NCBI RefSeq assembly: GCF_018494035.1
Contig: NZ_JABBFO010000002.1
Location: forward strand, 124,001 to 188,000
DNA from: Rosenbergiella australiborealis
GTDB lineage: Bacteria > Pseudomonadota > Gammaproteobacteria > Enterobacterales > Enterobacteriaceae
Length of the DNA stretch: 64,000 bases
Direction: 5' to 3'
Of this stretch, positions 19,225 through 27,962 are shown piece after piece. The notes beneath the pieces were generated by a model. That model did not search any database and was not told where the DNA came from. It saw only the letters and a program-made list of their open reading frames with translations. The stretch's first letter is position 1. Each line of letters starts with the position of its first letter. A program made the position numbers and the translations under genes.

Positions 19225-19530
19225 GTATAGTGTCAGTGTCGTAGTTTCAATATATACAATGATAAGTATAATCCATAACTTGATAGGTGCCATCTTTGAT
19301 AAGCCTTTCATCTGAAGATAGGCTCCATATAAAGAATAAAAATCAATCACTTTCCTCTTTAGTAACAGCTCCACTCCGCGTCAACAAGGGTATTTTCCTT
19401 TCACTGTCCTTATTCGGTATCCATTGTCCGATCTGTTAATACGCGTAAAGTTTGCGTTAACGCAACTCTCTCTTAAGAAGTATTAATTAAAATCCCCCAT
19501 CTCTGGAGAGCAAAAGGGAAAGATAACATA
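19225..19530. other. Intergenic region between sotB and bioD2
   Basis: About 300 bp of divergent spacer between sotB and bioD2. Apart from the CRP-like site next to sotB and a ribosome site (AAGGGAAAG) before bioD2 I see no gene or repeat; the 64-codon minus ORF here has no ribosome site or recognisable protein. Confidence 0.5.
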
Positions 19531-20202
19531 GTGAACAAAGTCTTTATCACCGGTACAGATACCGCTGTGGGCAAAACCACAGTTTCACTCGCGTTGTTAC
19601 AAATACTCAAGCAACATGGAATAAATTGTGCTGGCTATAAACCGGTGTCGCAAAATGCTCAACCGACGGCACAAGGATTGCAATGTACTGATGCGCAACT
19701 TCTTCAACAAGCCTCAACCTGTGAGTTAAGCTACGATAAAATTAATCCCTATCCTTTTACAGGGAGCGAAGTGAGCACAGGGGCAATTACCTCGGTCAAT
19801 GAACAGTGCCTAACCGCCGGTATGTCATGGTTGGAAAGCCATGTTGATCGGCTAGTGATAGAGGGAACGGGGGGGTGGCATAGTCGTATTAATACTCAAC
19901 ATCCGCTATCCGAGTGGGTGGTCAAAGAGAATATTCCCGTTATCTTAGTGGTAGGGATTAAGCTTGGGTGTATTAATCATGCAATCTTAAGCGCGGAGTC
20001 TATCTTACAGCAAGGTGGAGAGTTGGTCGGCTGGGTAGCCAATCGGATTAATCCTGGGTTAGAAGAGTATCAACAGCTTATCACGCTACTTCAACAACAT
20101 ATTCCTGCGCCTAAACTTGGAGAAGTTCCCTATTTACCCCATATTCAACAAAAAGATCTGACCCCTTACTTTGATGTTCAGGCGCTATCGTTTCTGGCAT
20201 AA
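19531..20202 (+). CDS. bioD: Dethiobiotin synthase (second-copy BioD2 type)
   Basis: 223 residues. P-loop GTDTAVGKTT at residues 8-17, a catalytic Lys in GYKPVSQ, and the EGTGGW motif (about residue 110) of dethiobiotin synthetases. It carboxylates 7,8-diaminopelargonate with CO2 and ATP to close the ureido ring of biotin. The genomic setting, away from bioABFCD and near ynfB/ynfD, corresponds to E. coli ynfK (bioD2). The ATG has a GTG two bases before it; AAGGGAAAG supports the chosen start. Monocistronic. Confidence 0.92.
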   Translation: MNKVFITGTDTAVGKTTVSLALLQILKQHGINCAGYKPVSQNAQPTAQGLQCTDAQLLQQASTCELSYDKINPYPFTGSEVSTGAITSVNEQCLTAGMSWLESHVDRLVIEGTGGWHSRINTQHPLSEWVVKENIPVILVVGIKLGCINHAILSAESILQQGGELVGWVANRINPGLEEYQQLITLLQQHIPAPKLGEVPYLPHIQQKDLTPYFDVQALSFLA

Positions 20203-20225
20203 AAAAAACAGGGCAGACGCCCTGT
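20201..20225 (-). terminator. Terminator (ynfB-ynfD operon), possibly bidirectional
   Basis: Stem ACAGGGC/GCCCTGT (20208-20214, 20219-20225) with a 4-nt loop. On the minus strand an eight-T run follows, so it ends the DUF1161/ynfB transcript; it also sits right after the bioD stop. Confidence 0.85.
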
Positions 20226-20269
20226 AGCGAGTCAAGCATCAGAAAATGTGACAACGTACTGTGTACGTA

Positions 20270-20509
20270 CTATTCACCAGTACGTTTATAAACAATTTTT
20301 TGCTGATCATTTTCACAATGACCGACGACTAACCCACCTTGCTGATCGGCTTGGTCGTTGGGCACGACATCGAGGGTAAATGCTGTTTCGGCAACGCCAT
20401 TTTTGATGATTTTCTGCTGAATATCCGCCTTTACCGAGTCACAAGATGCGTAGGATAGCATCGGAACCAGAGTCATTGCAGCGAGTAGTGTTAAGGCTGA
20501 TTTTTTCAT
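20270..20509 (-). CDS. ynfD: DUF1161 family periplasmic protein (YnfD-like)
   Basis: 79 residues: signal peptide to SYA (about residue 22), then the DUF1161 core CDSVKADIQQKIIKNGV ... VVGHCENDQQKIVY with two Cys that probably form a disulfide. It is like E. coli YnfD but shorter, lacking its C-terminal tail. Function unknown; exported. It follows ynfB by 15 nt and is probably cotranscribed with it. Confidence 0.85.
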   Translation of the reverse strand: MKKSALTLLAAMTLVPMLSYASCDSVKADIQQKIIKNGVAETAFTLDVVPNDQADQQGGLVVGHCENDQQKIVYKRTGE

Positions 20510-20524
20510 CCACTTTTCCTTTGA

Positions 20525-20863
20525 TTAAGGTTGAATTGGTCTTCCCGTTTGGCGGTCAAGACAACGTAGTGTTTTCGGCTCCCAATAAGCATTAACATTC
20601 AAACTCTGTTGGCAGGCCTCTTTAACATCGATCGCACGATCGACACGGTTGAAGTCTTTTTCATTGCGAGCATTGATCTTAGAACGTAGGGAGCGAGTAT
20701 CATCCCATTGCTCTTTATGCTCTCTCGCCAACTCATTACTATAGTTGCTCTGGCCATTATCAATAATAATCCGCTCGGTCTGCGCCCAAAGTGGCTGACT
20801 CATTGAGCATAAGCTACTGAGCATAATTACCGCGGGTAATACCTTAATTGATAACTTCATCAT
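20525..20863 (-). CDS. ynfB: DUF1283 family periplasmic protein YnfB
   Basis: 112 residues; E. coli YnfB has 113. Signal peptide (cleavage near LWA, about residue 27), a charged helical middle (EHKEQWDDTRSLRSKINAR) and the conserved C-terminus NAYWEPKTLRCLDRQTGR with a two-Cys pattern. Function unknown. The AGGAG ribosome site fits either of two adjacent ATG codons. First gene of a ynfB-ynfD pair. Confidence 0.92.
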   Translation of the reverse strand: MMKLSIKVLPAVIMLSSLCSMSQPLWAQTERIIIDNGQSNYSNELAREHKEQWDDTRSLRSKINARNEKDFNRVDRAIDVKEACQQSLNVNAYWEPKTLRCLDRQTGRPIQP

Positions 20864-20931
20864 TATTTCTCCTTTGTGGGTATGGCCTTAACACTCACGC
20901 GCGTTTAAGACCTGGCATTCCTTTTTTTACT

Positions 20932-21678
20932 TCAAGCCTTATCAACCCGCAGTCCAGCATAAGATTGGCTGACGGGCATCATCTCTAAAGTATTAATATT
21001 AACATGCGCCGGGAGGGTCGCCACCCAATAAACAGCTTCGGTTACATCTTCGGGGGTTAGCGCTTGGGTACCTTGGTAGACATTTGCTGCTTTATCGTTG
21101 TCACCTTTAAAGCGAATGTTTGAAAATTCTGTTCCACCCACTAATCCCGGTTCGATATTGGTGACCCGAATAGCGGTACCGTGTAAATCAGTACGAAGAT
21201 TGAGGCTAAATTGACGCACAAAGGCTTTTGTCGCGCCATAAACGTTTCCACCTTCATAAGGCCAGCTTCCTGCGGTTGAGCCAATATTGATAATATGCCC
21301 TTTATTACGTTTTACCATGACGGGGAGTACCGCACGGGAAATATACATAACCCCTTTGGTATTGGTATCGACCATTGTTTCCCAATCTTTGGGATCGGCT
21401 TCTTGGGCGTGACCTAATCCAAGGGCTAAACCAGCATTGTTAACGACAATGTCAATATCCTGCCAACTACTCGGTAATGCGCCAAGCTGCTGTTCAATGG
21501 CCGCATAATCTCTAACATCAAGTGTGATTGGATAGAAGGCTTCGCCTAACTCTTCTTTCAGAGCGTGAAGACGTTCTTCTCTTCGTCCTGTTCCAATGAC
21601 TTTATGGCCGTGTTGAATGAAACGTTTAGTGATTGCTTCTCCAAATCCCGCAGTTGCACCAGTAACTAAAATGATCAT
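20932..21678 (-). CDS. ydfG: NADP-dependent 3-hydroxy acid dehydrogenase YdfG (malonic semialdehyde reductase)
   Basis: 248 residues, same length as E. coli YdfG. Classical SDR: TGATAGFG (residues 6-13), NNAG (about 84-87), catalytic Ser-Tyr-Lys (STAGSW, Y..TKAF). It reduces malonic semialdehyde to 3-hydroxypropionate and oxidises L-allo-threonine and serine. In E. coli it can replace RutE, the last enzyme of uracil breakdown; rutE is absent from the rut operon in this window, so YdfG probably completes that route here. Divergent from guaD. Confidence 0.95.
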   Translation of the reverse strand: MIILVTGATAGFGEAITKRFIQHGHKVIGTGRREERLHALKEELGEAFYPITLDVRDYAAIEQQLGALPSSWQDIDIVVNNAGLALGLGHAQEADPKDWETMVDTNTKGVMYISRAVLPVMVKRNKGHIINIGSTAGSWPYEGGNVYGATKAFVRQFSLNLRTDLHGTAIRVTNIEPGLVGGTEFSNIRFKGDNDKAANVYQGTQALTPEDVTEAVYWVATLPAHVNINTLEMMPVSQSYAGLRVDKA

Positions 21679-21813
21679 CTTTACTCCTAGATTGAAGGCG
21701 TTATTTATTTAACATAGCATTCATTTTCAACGGCTGCTCTATTTTTGATTTAGCAGGAAGCACGATACACTCTGTTTAATGACTTTATTTTACATAAAGT
21801 TAACGCGATCGAC

Positions 21814-21830
21814 TTGGCACAGGGTTTGCT
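21814..21830 (+). promoter_or_regulatory. Sigma-54 promoter of guaD
   Basis: TTGGCAC-AGGGT-TTGCT: all defining bases of the -24/-12 consensus, with exact GG-N10-GC spacing. The predicted start lies near 21841, giving a leader of about 25 nt before the guaD ATG. No clear NtrC enhancer was found upstream. Confidence 0.75.
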
Positions 21831-21865
21831 AACTATTGATATGATTACTGACTAAAGGAACCGTT

Positions 21866-23182
21866 ATGCGTTATGCAATTAGGGCGGCATTTTTCGATTT
21901 TCCAACACCTATAAAAGATGTGACACAAGCCAGTCAACATGCACGTTACATTGAAGATGGCGTATTATTTATTCATGACGGTAAAATCACGGCGCTGGTG
22001 GAATGGGAAAGTAGGGCCAGTATCCCTGATTGGCAAGGGTATACTTACTACGATCTGAGTGGGCAATTAATTATGCCTGGCTTTGTTGATACACATATCC
22101 ATTTTCCACAAATTGGCATGGTCGGTTCATGGGGAGAGCAACTTCTCGAATGGTTAGAGGAGTACACGTTTCCGGCCGAAATGGCCTATCAGGATACCGA
22201 GTTTGCTAAAGAGATGGCTTCGCGATTCCTTGACCAATGTTTGGAAAATGGCACGACGACAGCACTTATTTTTGGCTCTGTGCATGAGGCTGCCACCGAT
22301 GCCTTATTTAATGCAGCCGAACAGCGTGAAATGAGAATCATCGCCGGTAAGGTGATGATGGATCGTTTTGTGCCTGATAGCCTGTGTGAAGCGGTCTCCG
22401 AGAGTTATCAACAAACTAAAAACTTAATTGAGCGCTGGCATAACAAAGGGCGTCTGGGCTATGCATTAACGCCGCGTTTCGCCCCCACATCAACACCTGA
22501 GCTTCTCACTGCAGTGAGTACACTTAAGCAAGAGTATCCAGATGTGTGGTTGCAGACACACCTTAGTGAAAACCCACAAGAGATTGCCTGGGTGAAACAG
22601 CTTTTCCCAGAGCATCAAGATTATCTTTCAGTTTATCATCACTACGCATTAACTGGGCCACGAAGTGTTTTTGCTCATGCCCTACACTTAGAAGAGCAAG
22701 AGTGGGAATGTCTTGCACAAACTCACTCTGCCATCAGCTTTTGTCCAACGTCGAATCTATTTCTTGGAAGCGGATTGTTTAACTTACGTAAAGCTCACCA
22801 GCACCATGTCAAAATCGGTATGGGAACAGATATTGGGGCGGGTACCAGTTTCTCGATTTTGCGAACGTTATCTGAGGCCTATAAAGTACAGCAATTGCAG
22901 CAGTATTCACTGACGGTTGCCGAGGCGTTTTATCACGCGACACTGGGTGGGGCGGTGTCATTATCCCTCGACAGTCAAATCGGTAATTTTGAAGTGGGGA
23001 AAGAGGCGGACTTTATTGTTATTGATTTTGCTGTCACCCCTTTGCAAAAACTTAGACAGGCACGGAGTCGCGATATTTGGGAACGTCTATTCGTGTTGAT
23101 GATACTGGGTGATGAGCGCAACATTCGACAAACGTGGGTTAATGGGCGCTGTGCTTTCCAGCGCCATGTGGAAGAAGAATAA
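21866..23182 (+). CDS. guaD: Guanine deaminase
   Basis: 438 residues (E. coli GuaD 439). Amidohydrolase fold with zinc motif THIH (H77, H79), later metal/catalytic segments LQTHLSE, FAHALHL and MGTDIGAG. It converts guanine to xanthine plus ammonia in the cytoplasm. Transcribed from a sigma-54 type promoter, so probably induced by nitrogen limitation. It ends 10 nt from the convergent hpxO, which acts two steps later in purine breakdown; xanthine dehydrogenase genes are not in the window. Confidence 0.96.
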   Translation: MRYAIRAAFFDFPTPIKDVTQASQHARYIEDGVLFIHDGKITALVEWESRASIPDWQGYTYYDLSGQLIMPGFVDTHIHFPQIGMVGSWGEQLLEWLEEYTFPAEMAYQDTEFAKEMASRFLDQCLENGTTTALIFGSVHEAATDALFNAAEQREMRIIAGKVMMDRFVPDSLCEAVSESYQQTKNLIERWHNKGRLGYALTPRFAPTSTPELLTAVSTLKQEYPDVWLQTHLSENPQEIAWVKQLFPEHQDYLSVYHHYALTGPRSVFAHALHLEEQEWECLAQTHSAISFCPTSNLFLGSGLFNLRKAHQHHVKIGMGTDIGAGTSFSILRTLSEAYKVQQLQQYSLTVAEAFYHATLGGAVSLSLDSQIGNFEVGKEADFIVIDFAVTPLQKLRQARSRDIWERLFVLMILGDERNIRQTWVNGRCAFQRHVEEE

Positions 23183-23192
23183 ACGTCACGGG

Positions 23193-24350
23193 TTAGCCTA
23201 AAGGCCCACCTTCAATGGTTTCACACATACCGGCTAAAATACGTTCGCCGGTTTCTGAACGGAGTTCTTGATACCAAGCATCCGTCAATTGGGGGTCTTT
23301 AGCATGAGTAACATCGCAACGTTTACGCGCTTTCAACACAAGATCGCGAGTCCGAACTGTGCGACGTTGTTGGTAGCGCTGCAGGCTATCTTCGATACCA
23401 AGAGAATGGGTGTGTAGAATATCAGCAAGCACCACAGCATCTTCAATCGCCGCACAACCGCCTTGTCCGATATCGGGGGTGGTACTGTGCGCGGCATCGC
23501 CTAATAGTGCAACACGACCTTTAACAAAGGTATCAAAGGGTTCGATGTCGTGGATTTCTACGCGATTAGTCGTATCGGGGTCAAGGGCATCAATAAGGTG
23601 ATGCACGGCTGGACACCAACCGGAAAAATATTTTTTAAGATCCTGTTTTAGAGTCAAACGATCTTCAGCAAGACCTAAAGGCAGGGGAACATCAAAGAAA
23701 AAGTAAAAGCGATTTTCACTGACGGGCATTAACGATACACGCTTGCCTTCGCCCACATAGGTTGTCCATTGAGCGGCTGGGGCGATGGCTTCGTCTACAG
23801 TCACCAAGCCATTCCAATTTACATAGCCGGCATAACGTCGTGGAGGACTTTGTTCCAAAACGTAAGGGCGAGCTACCGAGTGCGTGCCATCTGCAGCAAT
23901 CAGAAAATCACCTTTAGCTTGAGCACCGTCCTCAAAGGTGACAGTGACACCATGCTGATCTTGTTCAATATTAACTAAACGTTTACCGAAATGAATGCGG
24001 GATTTACCGTAGTGATTAATCAGCATATCTTGCAGTTCAGCCCTAACAACTGGGTACGGTCTTTCACCTACGCGCTGAACCAGTGGTTTCATACTAAATT
24101 CAGTCAACGGCGTTCCGTGTTGATAATCATAATAAGCCATCGATTGCATATCACCGCCGATCGCTCTAATTTTATCACCCATCCCTAGAGCATTGAGGCA
24201 TTTCACACCATTGGGCCAGATCGAAATGGCAGCACCAACCGGTTTCATCTCTTTTACCGCTTCAAACACCTCAGTTGAAATACCTTTATTCTCTAGTGAA
24301 ATTGCACTCGACATTCCACCAATGCCTGCGCCAATAATTATAGCTTTCAT
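23193..24350 (-). CDS. hpxO: FAD-dependent urate hydroxylase HpxO
   Basis: 385 residues, matching Klebsiella HpxO in length and through its C-terminus. FAD Rossmann GAGIGG at 7-12, a DG motif in the middle, and the GD motif LLGDAAHSTTPDIGQGGCAAIEDA of aromatic-hydroxylase-type flavoproteins. It oxidises urate to 5-hydroxyisourate with NADH and O2. Together with guaD this gives two separated steps of guanine use as nitrogen source. A sigma-54 promoter lies just upstream. Confidence 0.93.
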   Translation of the reverse strand: MKAIIIGAGIGGMSSAISLENKGISTEVFEAVKEMKPVGAAISIWPNGVKCLNALGMGDKIRAIGGDMQSMAYYDYQHGTPLTEFSMKPLVQRVGERPYPVVRAELQDMLINHYGKSRIHFGKRLVNIEQDQHGVTVTFEDGAQAKGDFLIAADGTHSVARPYVLEQSPPRRYAGYVNWNGLVTVDEAIAPAAQWTTYVGEGKRVSLMPVSENRFYFFFDVPLPLGLAEDRLTLKQDLKKYFSGWCPAVHHLIDALDPDTTNRVEIHDIEPFDTFVKGRVALLGDAAHSTTPDIGQGGCAAIEDAVVLADILHTHSLGIEDSLQRYQQRRTVRTRDLVLKARKRCDVTHAKDPQLTDAWYQELRSETGERILAGMCETIEGGPLG

Positions 24351-24383
24351 AGTAAACCCCGTTGCTAACGAATCCGTCAGCTT

Positions 24384-24400
24384 TGCAACTTTTGTACCAA
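24384..24400 (-). promoter_or_regulatory. Sigma-54 promoter of hpxO
   Basis: The minus strand reads TTGGTAC-AAAAG-TTGCA, one mismatch (T for C) from TTGGCAC-N5-TTGCA, with exact GG-N10-GC spacing. The predicted start is about 24 nt before the hpxO ATG. Confidence 0.7.
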
Positions 24401-24473
24401 TTACTAAAAGCGCGTTTTTTTGGTTTCATTCACGGCAACGGTTACACTATGCCCCTTATTCTAGGATCTTTCT

Positions 24474-24508
24474 TGCACCAATATGGAACATTGCACTATC
24501 GTAGTGAT
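24474..24508 (-). promoter_or_regulatory. Two NtrC-like enhancer sites upstream of hpxO
   Basis: TGCACC-AATAT-GGAACA at 24474-24490 and TGCACT-ATCGT-AGTGAT at 24492-24508 each match about 10 of 12 positions of TGCACY-N5-RGTGCA. Their centres are 18 bp apart and lie roughly 100 bp upstream of the hpxO sigma-54 promoter, a normal enhancer distance. They also overlap the leader of eco. Confidence 0.45.
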
Positions 24509-24530
24509 GCATAACCAGGAGAAATTATCG

Positions 24531-25025
24531 ATGAAGAAGTTTATAGTTGCCGCACTTTGTATAAGCGGGTGGAGTCTGTCGTTTGGCGCGTTCTGTGCGA
24601 CAACGAATAATCAACACCCCCTAAATGCTTACCCTGAATCTCTTCCAGGGTTACAACGTCACGTCATTCAACTCCCCGCGGTAGGGCGAGAAGATGATCA
24701 ACAGGTAGAATTGATTATTGGCAAAATTGAAGAGGTAGATTGTAATTCAACATCACTGCTAGGCTCACTGTCCGTAAAACCTTTGAGTGGTTGGGGATAT
24801 GATTATTATCAAGTCGCCATCAAACCCGGACTCGTTTCGACAAAGATGGCTTGCCTCGAGCAAGCAAAGCAGAAAAAGTTTATCACTTTGCCACTGACAA
24901 CTGCACAGCGGTTTGTTCGGTACAACAGCAAGCTTCCCATTGTGATCTATGCCCCTCACAACATTGAGGTGAAATATCGGGTTTGGCAAGCGAGCGCGAC
25001 ACTGCATACCGCAGATAAAAAATAG
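24531..25025 (+). CDS. eco: Serine protease inhibitor ecotin
   Basis: 164 residues from the ATG at 24531, which has a clear AGGAG ribosome site; an upstream in-frame extension lacks one. Signal peptide ending FCA (about residue 23), then ecotin landmarks VELIIGKIEEVDCN, GWGYDYY, RYNSKLPIVIYAPHN and VKYRVW. Dimeric periplasmic inhibitor of trypsin-fold proteases. The reactive loop reads VSTKMAC, whereas E. coli has VSTMMAC, so the P1 residue is Lys instead of Met. Both Cys of the loop disulfide are kept. Confidence 0.95.
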   Translation: MKKFIVAALCISGWSLSFGAFCATTNNQHPLNAYPESLPGLQRHVIQLPAVGREDDQQVELIIGKIEEVDCNSTSLLGSLSVKPLSGWGYDYYQVAIKPGLVSTKMACLEQAKQKKFITLPLTTAQRFVRYNSKLPIVIYAPHNIEVKYRVWQASATLHTADKK

Positions 25026-25033
25026 CGAAACAT

Positions 25034-25058
25034 AAAGAGCGCTGCTGCGCGCTCTTTT
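25034..25058 (+). terminator. Terminator of eco
   Basis: Stem AAAGAGCGC/GCGCTCTTT (25034-25042, 25049-25057) with a 6-nt loop and a short T-run, 8 nt past the eco stop. Confidence 0.85.
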
Positions 25059-25390
25059 ACGATTTCTGTATAGGAAATAACATATTCCAATGTGACAGTG
25101 TCACGTAAGTAAGGCGATCCCGCACCGAATTTTTGTAGTGGATAAGGGCATCATCTGCACCGGTTATCGCAGTTCTATTTAAAAAATACGCCGCGTAAGG
25201 CCCAGGAATTTATCCGCGGTTATTGTTATGTGACTAACTTCTTCACAGTAAATAGTTGAGAAAAAATCAACGTATTAAGCATTAATGGTAACGTCGATAA
25301 CTTTAGACATTAAGGTAAAAGTGTTAACATTGTCACACTTTTATGTACCGAACATTATCGGTAAATTTTATTACGCTTAAGGAGTTAACC
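25059..25390. other. Intergenic region between eco and the SDR gene
   Basis: About 330 bp with no gene. It contains an exact matS site (25092-25104) and the leader of the SDR gene with its GGAG ribosome site. The rest is AT-rich without recognisable elements. Confidence 0.5.
25092..25104. promoter_or_regulatory. matS site (MatP binding), exact consensus
   Basis: GTGACAGTGTCAC, identical to the copy in azoR and matching GTGACRNYGTCAC throughout. This is the only intergenic exact copy in the window, so it is not constrained by coding. Confidence 0.8.
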
Positions 25391-26122
25391 ATGACACATA
25401 AAGTCGCACTCGTTACTGGTGGAAGCCGTGGAATTGGCGCTGCTATTGCCCGTCAATTGGCTGAACAAGGTTTTGATATTGCCATTTCCTATGCGCGTAA
25501 TAAGGTCAAAGCGGATGAAATTGCTGAGTACATTACCGGATTAGGCCGTAAGGCAGTATTAATTCAAGCTGATGGTTCAACGGTGGCAGGTAATCAATTA
25601 GTGATTAAAGAAACTGTTAAACAATTAGGCCGATTGGACGTACTAGTCTGTAATGCTGGTATGGGAAAACATAAAACAATTACCGAAGCAACAAGCGATG
25701 ATATTGAAGAGGTTCTTAACCTCAATTTGCGCGGTATGATGGTCGAAACGAGCGAAGCGGCAAAAGTGATGTCAGAAGGTGGCCGTATCGTATTAATGGG
25801 CTCCGCTTTTGCCGGACGTGTTCCTTTTGAAGGCTTGTCGATTTATTCAGCAACTAAAGCCGGCTTACGTGGATTTGCACAAGGCGTAGCACGCGATCTA
25901 GGTAAAAAAGGGATCACTATTAATGTAGTAGAACCAGGTCCAATTGATACTGACCTTAATCCCGGTGATACCGAAGAAGCTAAGTACTTAAGTGGCTTCG
26001 TGGCCACTGGCGCTTATGGTCAAGTGCAAGATGTGGCGAATACAGTCTCTTTCTTAGTGAGTGAGAATGCGGGTTATATCACAGGTATTGCAATGCCTGT
26101 TGATGGTGGACTCCTTGCCTAA
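25391..26122 (+). CDS. SDR family oxidoreductase (FabG-like)
   Basis: 243 residues from the ATG after GGAG. Classical SDR: TGGSRGIG (about residues 10-17), CNAG, catalytic Ser then YSATKAG (about residues 154-160), and C-terminal GYITGIAMPVDGG. It is a FabG/CalG-type 3-oxoacyl or sugar/alcohol reductase by sequence, probably NADP(H) dependent; the natural substrate cannot be read from sequence. Standalone gene with its own terminator, not in a fatty-acid cluster, so not fabG itself. Confidence 0.8.
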   Translation: MTHKVALVTGGSRGIGAAIARQLAEQGFDIAISYARNKVKADEIAEYITGLGRKAVLIQADGSTVAGNQLVIKETVKQLGRLDVLVCNAGMGKHKTITEATSDDIEEVLNLNLRGMMVETSEAAKVMSEGGRIVLMGSAFAGRVPFEGLSIYSATKAGLRGFAQGVARDLGKKGITINVVEPGPIDTDLNPGDTEEAKYLSGFVATGAYGQVQDVANTVSFLVSENAGYITGIAMPVDGGLLA

Positions 26123-26141
26123 TTAAATACCGCGGCTTTAG

Positions 26142-26175
26142 AGAGCACCTCCTATAAAGGGATGTGCTCTTTTTT
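26142..26175 (+). terminator. Terminator of the SDR gene
   Basis: Stem AGAGCAC/GTGCTCT (26142-26148, 26164-26170) with additional internal pairing and a following T-run. Confidence 0.85.
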
Positions 26176-26360
26176 ATCTGTCATCTCAAATGACTTAAAG
26201 CATCTATTATGTTTTTTTAGGGATAGTAGTTTAGTTTTCACTCGTAATGAGTGATGAAATAAACGTTATATAGCGGATAATAAAGAAGAGAAATAACGCT
26301 TTATATATAATGACAGGGCAACCCCCTCAGCAGAGGGGGGAATAAAAATTGCCTGATGGA

Positions 26361-27059
26361 TTATTTTTCGACTTGGCTAATTAGCTCGTCTAATTGTGTA
26401 ATATCAATATCGAGTGATTTAAATTTTTCGCTGGTCGCGTTATGGATCTCGATAGTTTCTTTTTCTTGATAGTCGACAGTGGCTTCCGCAGCACTGAATG
26501 AAAGAACATGACCACTGTGCTGCTCATCATCACTTAAAAAATGAAAATGAAAACCAGGAACCGATATTCGACCAAATAACTCAGGCGTCCAGAAACCAAT
26601 TAATTGGCCAGAGACTGAGGAAAGTTTATCAACGTGTTGGACTTCGGACATTTCTTTAGCGGTACGGCTATGTTTCTCATCACGTTGCGGACGACGAATC
26701 ACGACCTCATCAAAACAGCTTTTGACATTCACGGCTAAGAAAATATTAGCGATTGGTAATTGCTCTGATAATAATTTATCGATATTGTTATCGGTAACAT
26801 TCTTAGCAGAAAATGAATGTTCAGCGACAAACTCAGTGACCTGTAAAAAGGGGAGATGTTTATCGGTAAAATGATGAAGCGGTTCACCGGCAGTCGCTTC
26901 CCAAAATTGCCCTTGACTGACGGTCAATTCACCACTTATCCCGCAAGAGCAGCCAAGCCCAAATAATTGCTTATTATGGGGTGTACCGGTGGCAAAATCA
27001 CCCGATAAATGACCGGACATGAGGGCACCAATAGTTGAGTATTGTGTTATTTTGCTCAT
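26361..27059 (-). CDS. budA: Alpha-acetolactate decarboxylase
   Basis: 232 residues, normal for the ALDC family. Landmarks: QYSTIGALMSGHLSGD near the N-terminus, the glycine-rich GLGCSCGISGEL strand, and the metal site FHFHFLSDDEQHSGHVL (three His plus nearby Glu, Zn or similar metal). It converts acetolactate to (R)-acetoin, a neutral fermentation product that limits acidification. Located 11 nt downstream of an SDR gene on the same strand. No acetolactate synthase (budB) gene is adjacent. Confidence 0.9.
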   Translation of the reverse strand: MSKITQYSTIGALMSGHLSGDFATGTPHNKQLFGLGCSCGISGELTVSQGQFWEATAGEPLHHFTDKHLPFLQVTEFVAEHSFSAKNVTDNNIDKLLSEQLPIANIFLAVNVKSCFDEVVIRRPQRDEKHSRTAKEMSEVQHVDKLSSVSGQLIGFWTPELFGRISVPGFHFHFLSDDEQHSGHVLSFSAAEATVDYQEKETIEIHNATSEKFKSLDIDITQLDELISQVEK

Positions 27060-27070
27060 TATATTTCCTG

Positions 27071-27808
27071 TTAATAACGAATTAAGCCACCATCAACATT
27101 GAGGGTGACGCCGTTGATATAACTATTTTTTTCGCTCACTAAGAGTAGTATTGCTTCAGCAATATCGCTAGGTTTCCCCGGGCGTTTAGCCGGAATGGCA
27201 TTAACCGCATATTCGACTTGAGCCTCACTCATGGCTTCTGTTAGCGGTGTTTCTACATAACCTGGGCAAAGTGTATTACACGTTATTCCTTGCGAGCCAT
27301 ATTCTCGCGCAATACCCTTTGATAAAGAAATAACCGCACCTTTACTTGATGCGTAACAGGTATTACCAAGAAATCCGCCACCCGTTTGTGCTGCCACAGA
27401 AGCAATATTAACAATACGCCCATGTTGTTGTTGCTGCATAATAGGAAGAACAGCGCGACAGAGTAAGAAGGGGCCTTCAACGTTAATTTTGAAAACACGT
27501 TGCCACGTTTTTTGAGAGAGGCTAGTCAATTCTCCTTGGCAAACTATTCCAGCATTATTAATAACGACGTCAATACGACCATATTGTGCAACGGTTTTTA
27601 TGACCAGTTCTTCCACAGATTTTTCGTCTGAGACATCGCATTGCTGATACATCACCGAAGTAGGTTGTGTGATTTTTGCGTGCTCTGCAGGAGGCTGTAA
27701 ATCAGCAATCACTACAACATAATGAGCGGCAAGTAAGGTTTCAACAATAGCTAGACCAATACCTTGTGAACCACCTGTGACAATAGCGATGGGGCGTTGT
27801 TGAGACAT
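27071..27808 (-). CDS. SDR family oxidoreductase, probable diacetyl/acetoin reductase partner of BudA
   Basis: 245 residues from MSQQRPIAIVTGG, chosen because AGGAGA precedes this ATG and the longer ORF adds non-homologous residues. TGGSQGIG cofactor loop, NNAG, catalytic YASSKG, and C-terminal GGL. It is generic FabG-like in sequence. Its operon position directly before budA suggests it interconverts acetoin with diacetyl or 2,3-butanediol, the role of budC elsewhere; that is inference. The promoter region is shared with a divergent LysR gene. Confidence 0.8.
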   Translation of the reverse strand: MSQQRPIAIVTGGSQGIGLAIVETLLAAHYVVVIADLQPPAEHAKITQPTSVMYQQCDVSDEKSVEELVIKTVAQYGRIDVVINNAGIVCQGELTSLSQKTWQRVFKINVEGPFLLCRAVLPIMQQQQHGRIVNIASVAAQTGGGFLGNTCYASSKGAVISLSKGIAREYGSQGITCNTLCPGYVETPLTEAMSEAQVEYAVNAIPAKRPGKPSDIAEAILLLVSEKNSYINGVTLNVDGGLIRY

Positions 27809-27962
27809 GCTTTCTCTCCTAATGAAACATAAATATAGTTTAGGCTTTACAGTCGCGGTGTCCATTACACTTTTTTAAAGGGATGTTAAGTAAAACTTAA
27901 TAGGATAGTTTATGCTGTAGAGGAGTTATCCTTAACAGACAATCGATTGAAGAACAAAAAAT

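Noticed and set aside
23938..23950. matS-like GTGACAGTGACAC in hpxO
   Set aside because: Breaks the palindrome at one position; may be a degenerate site but cannot be separated from chance.
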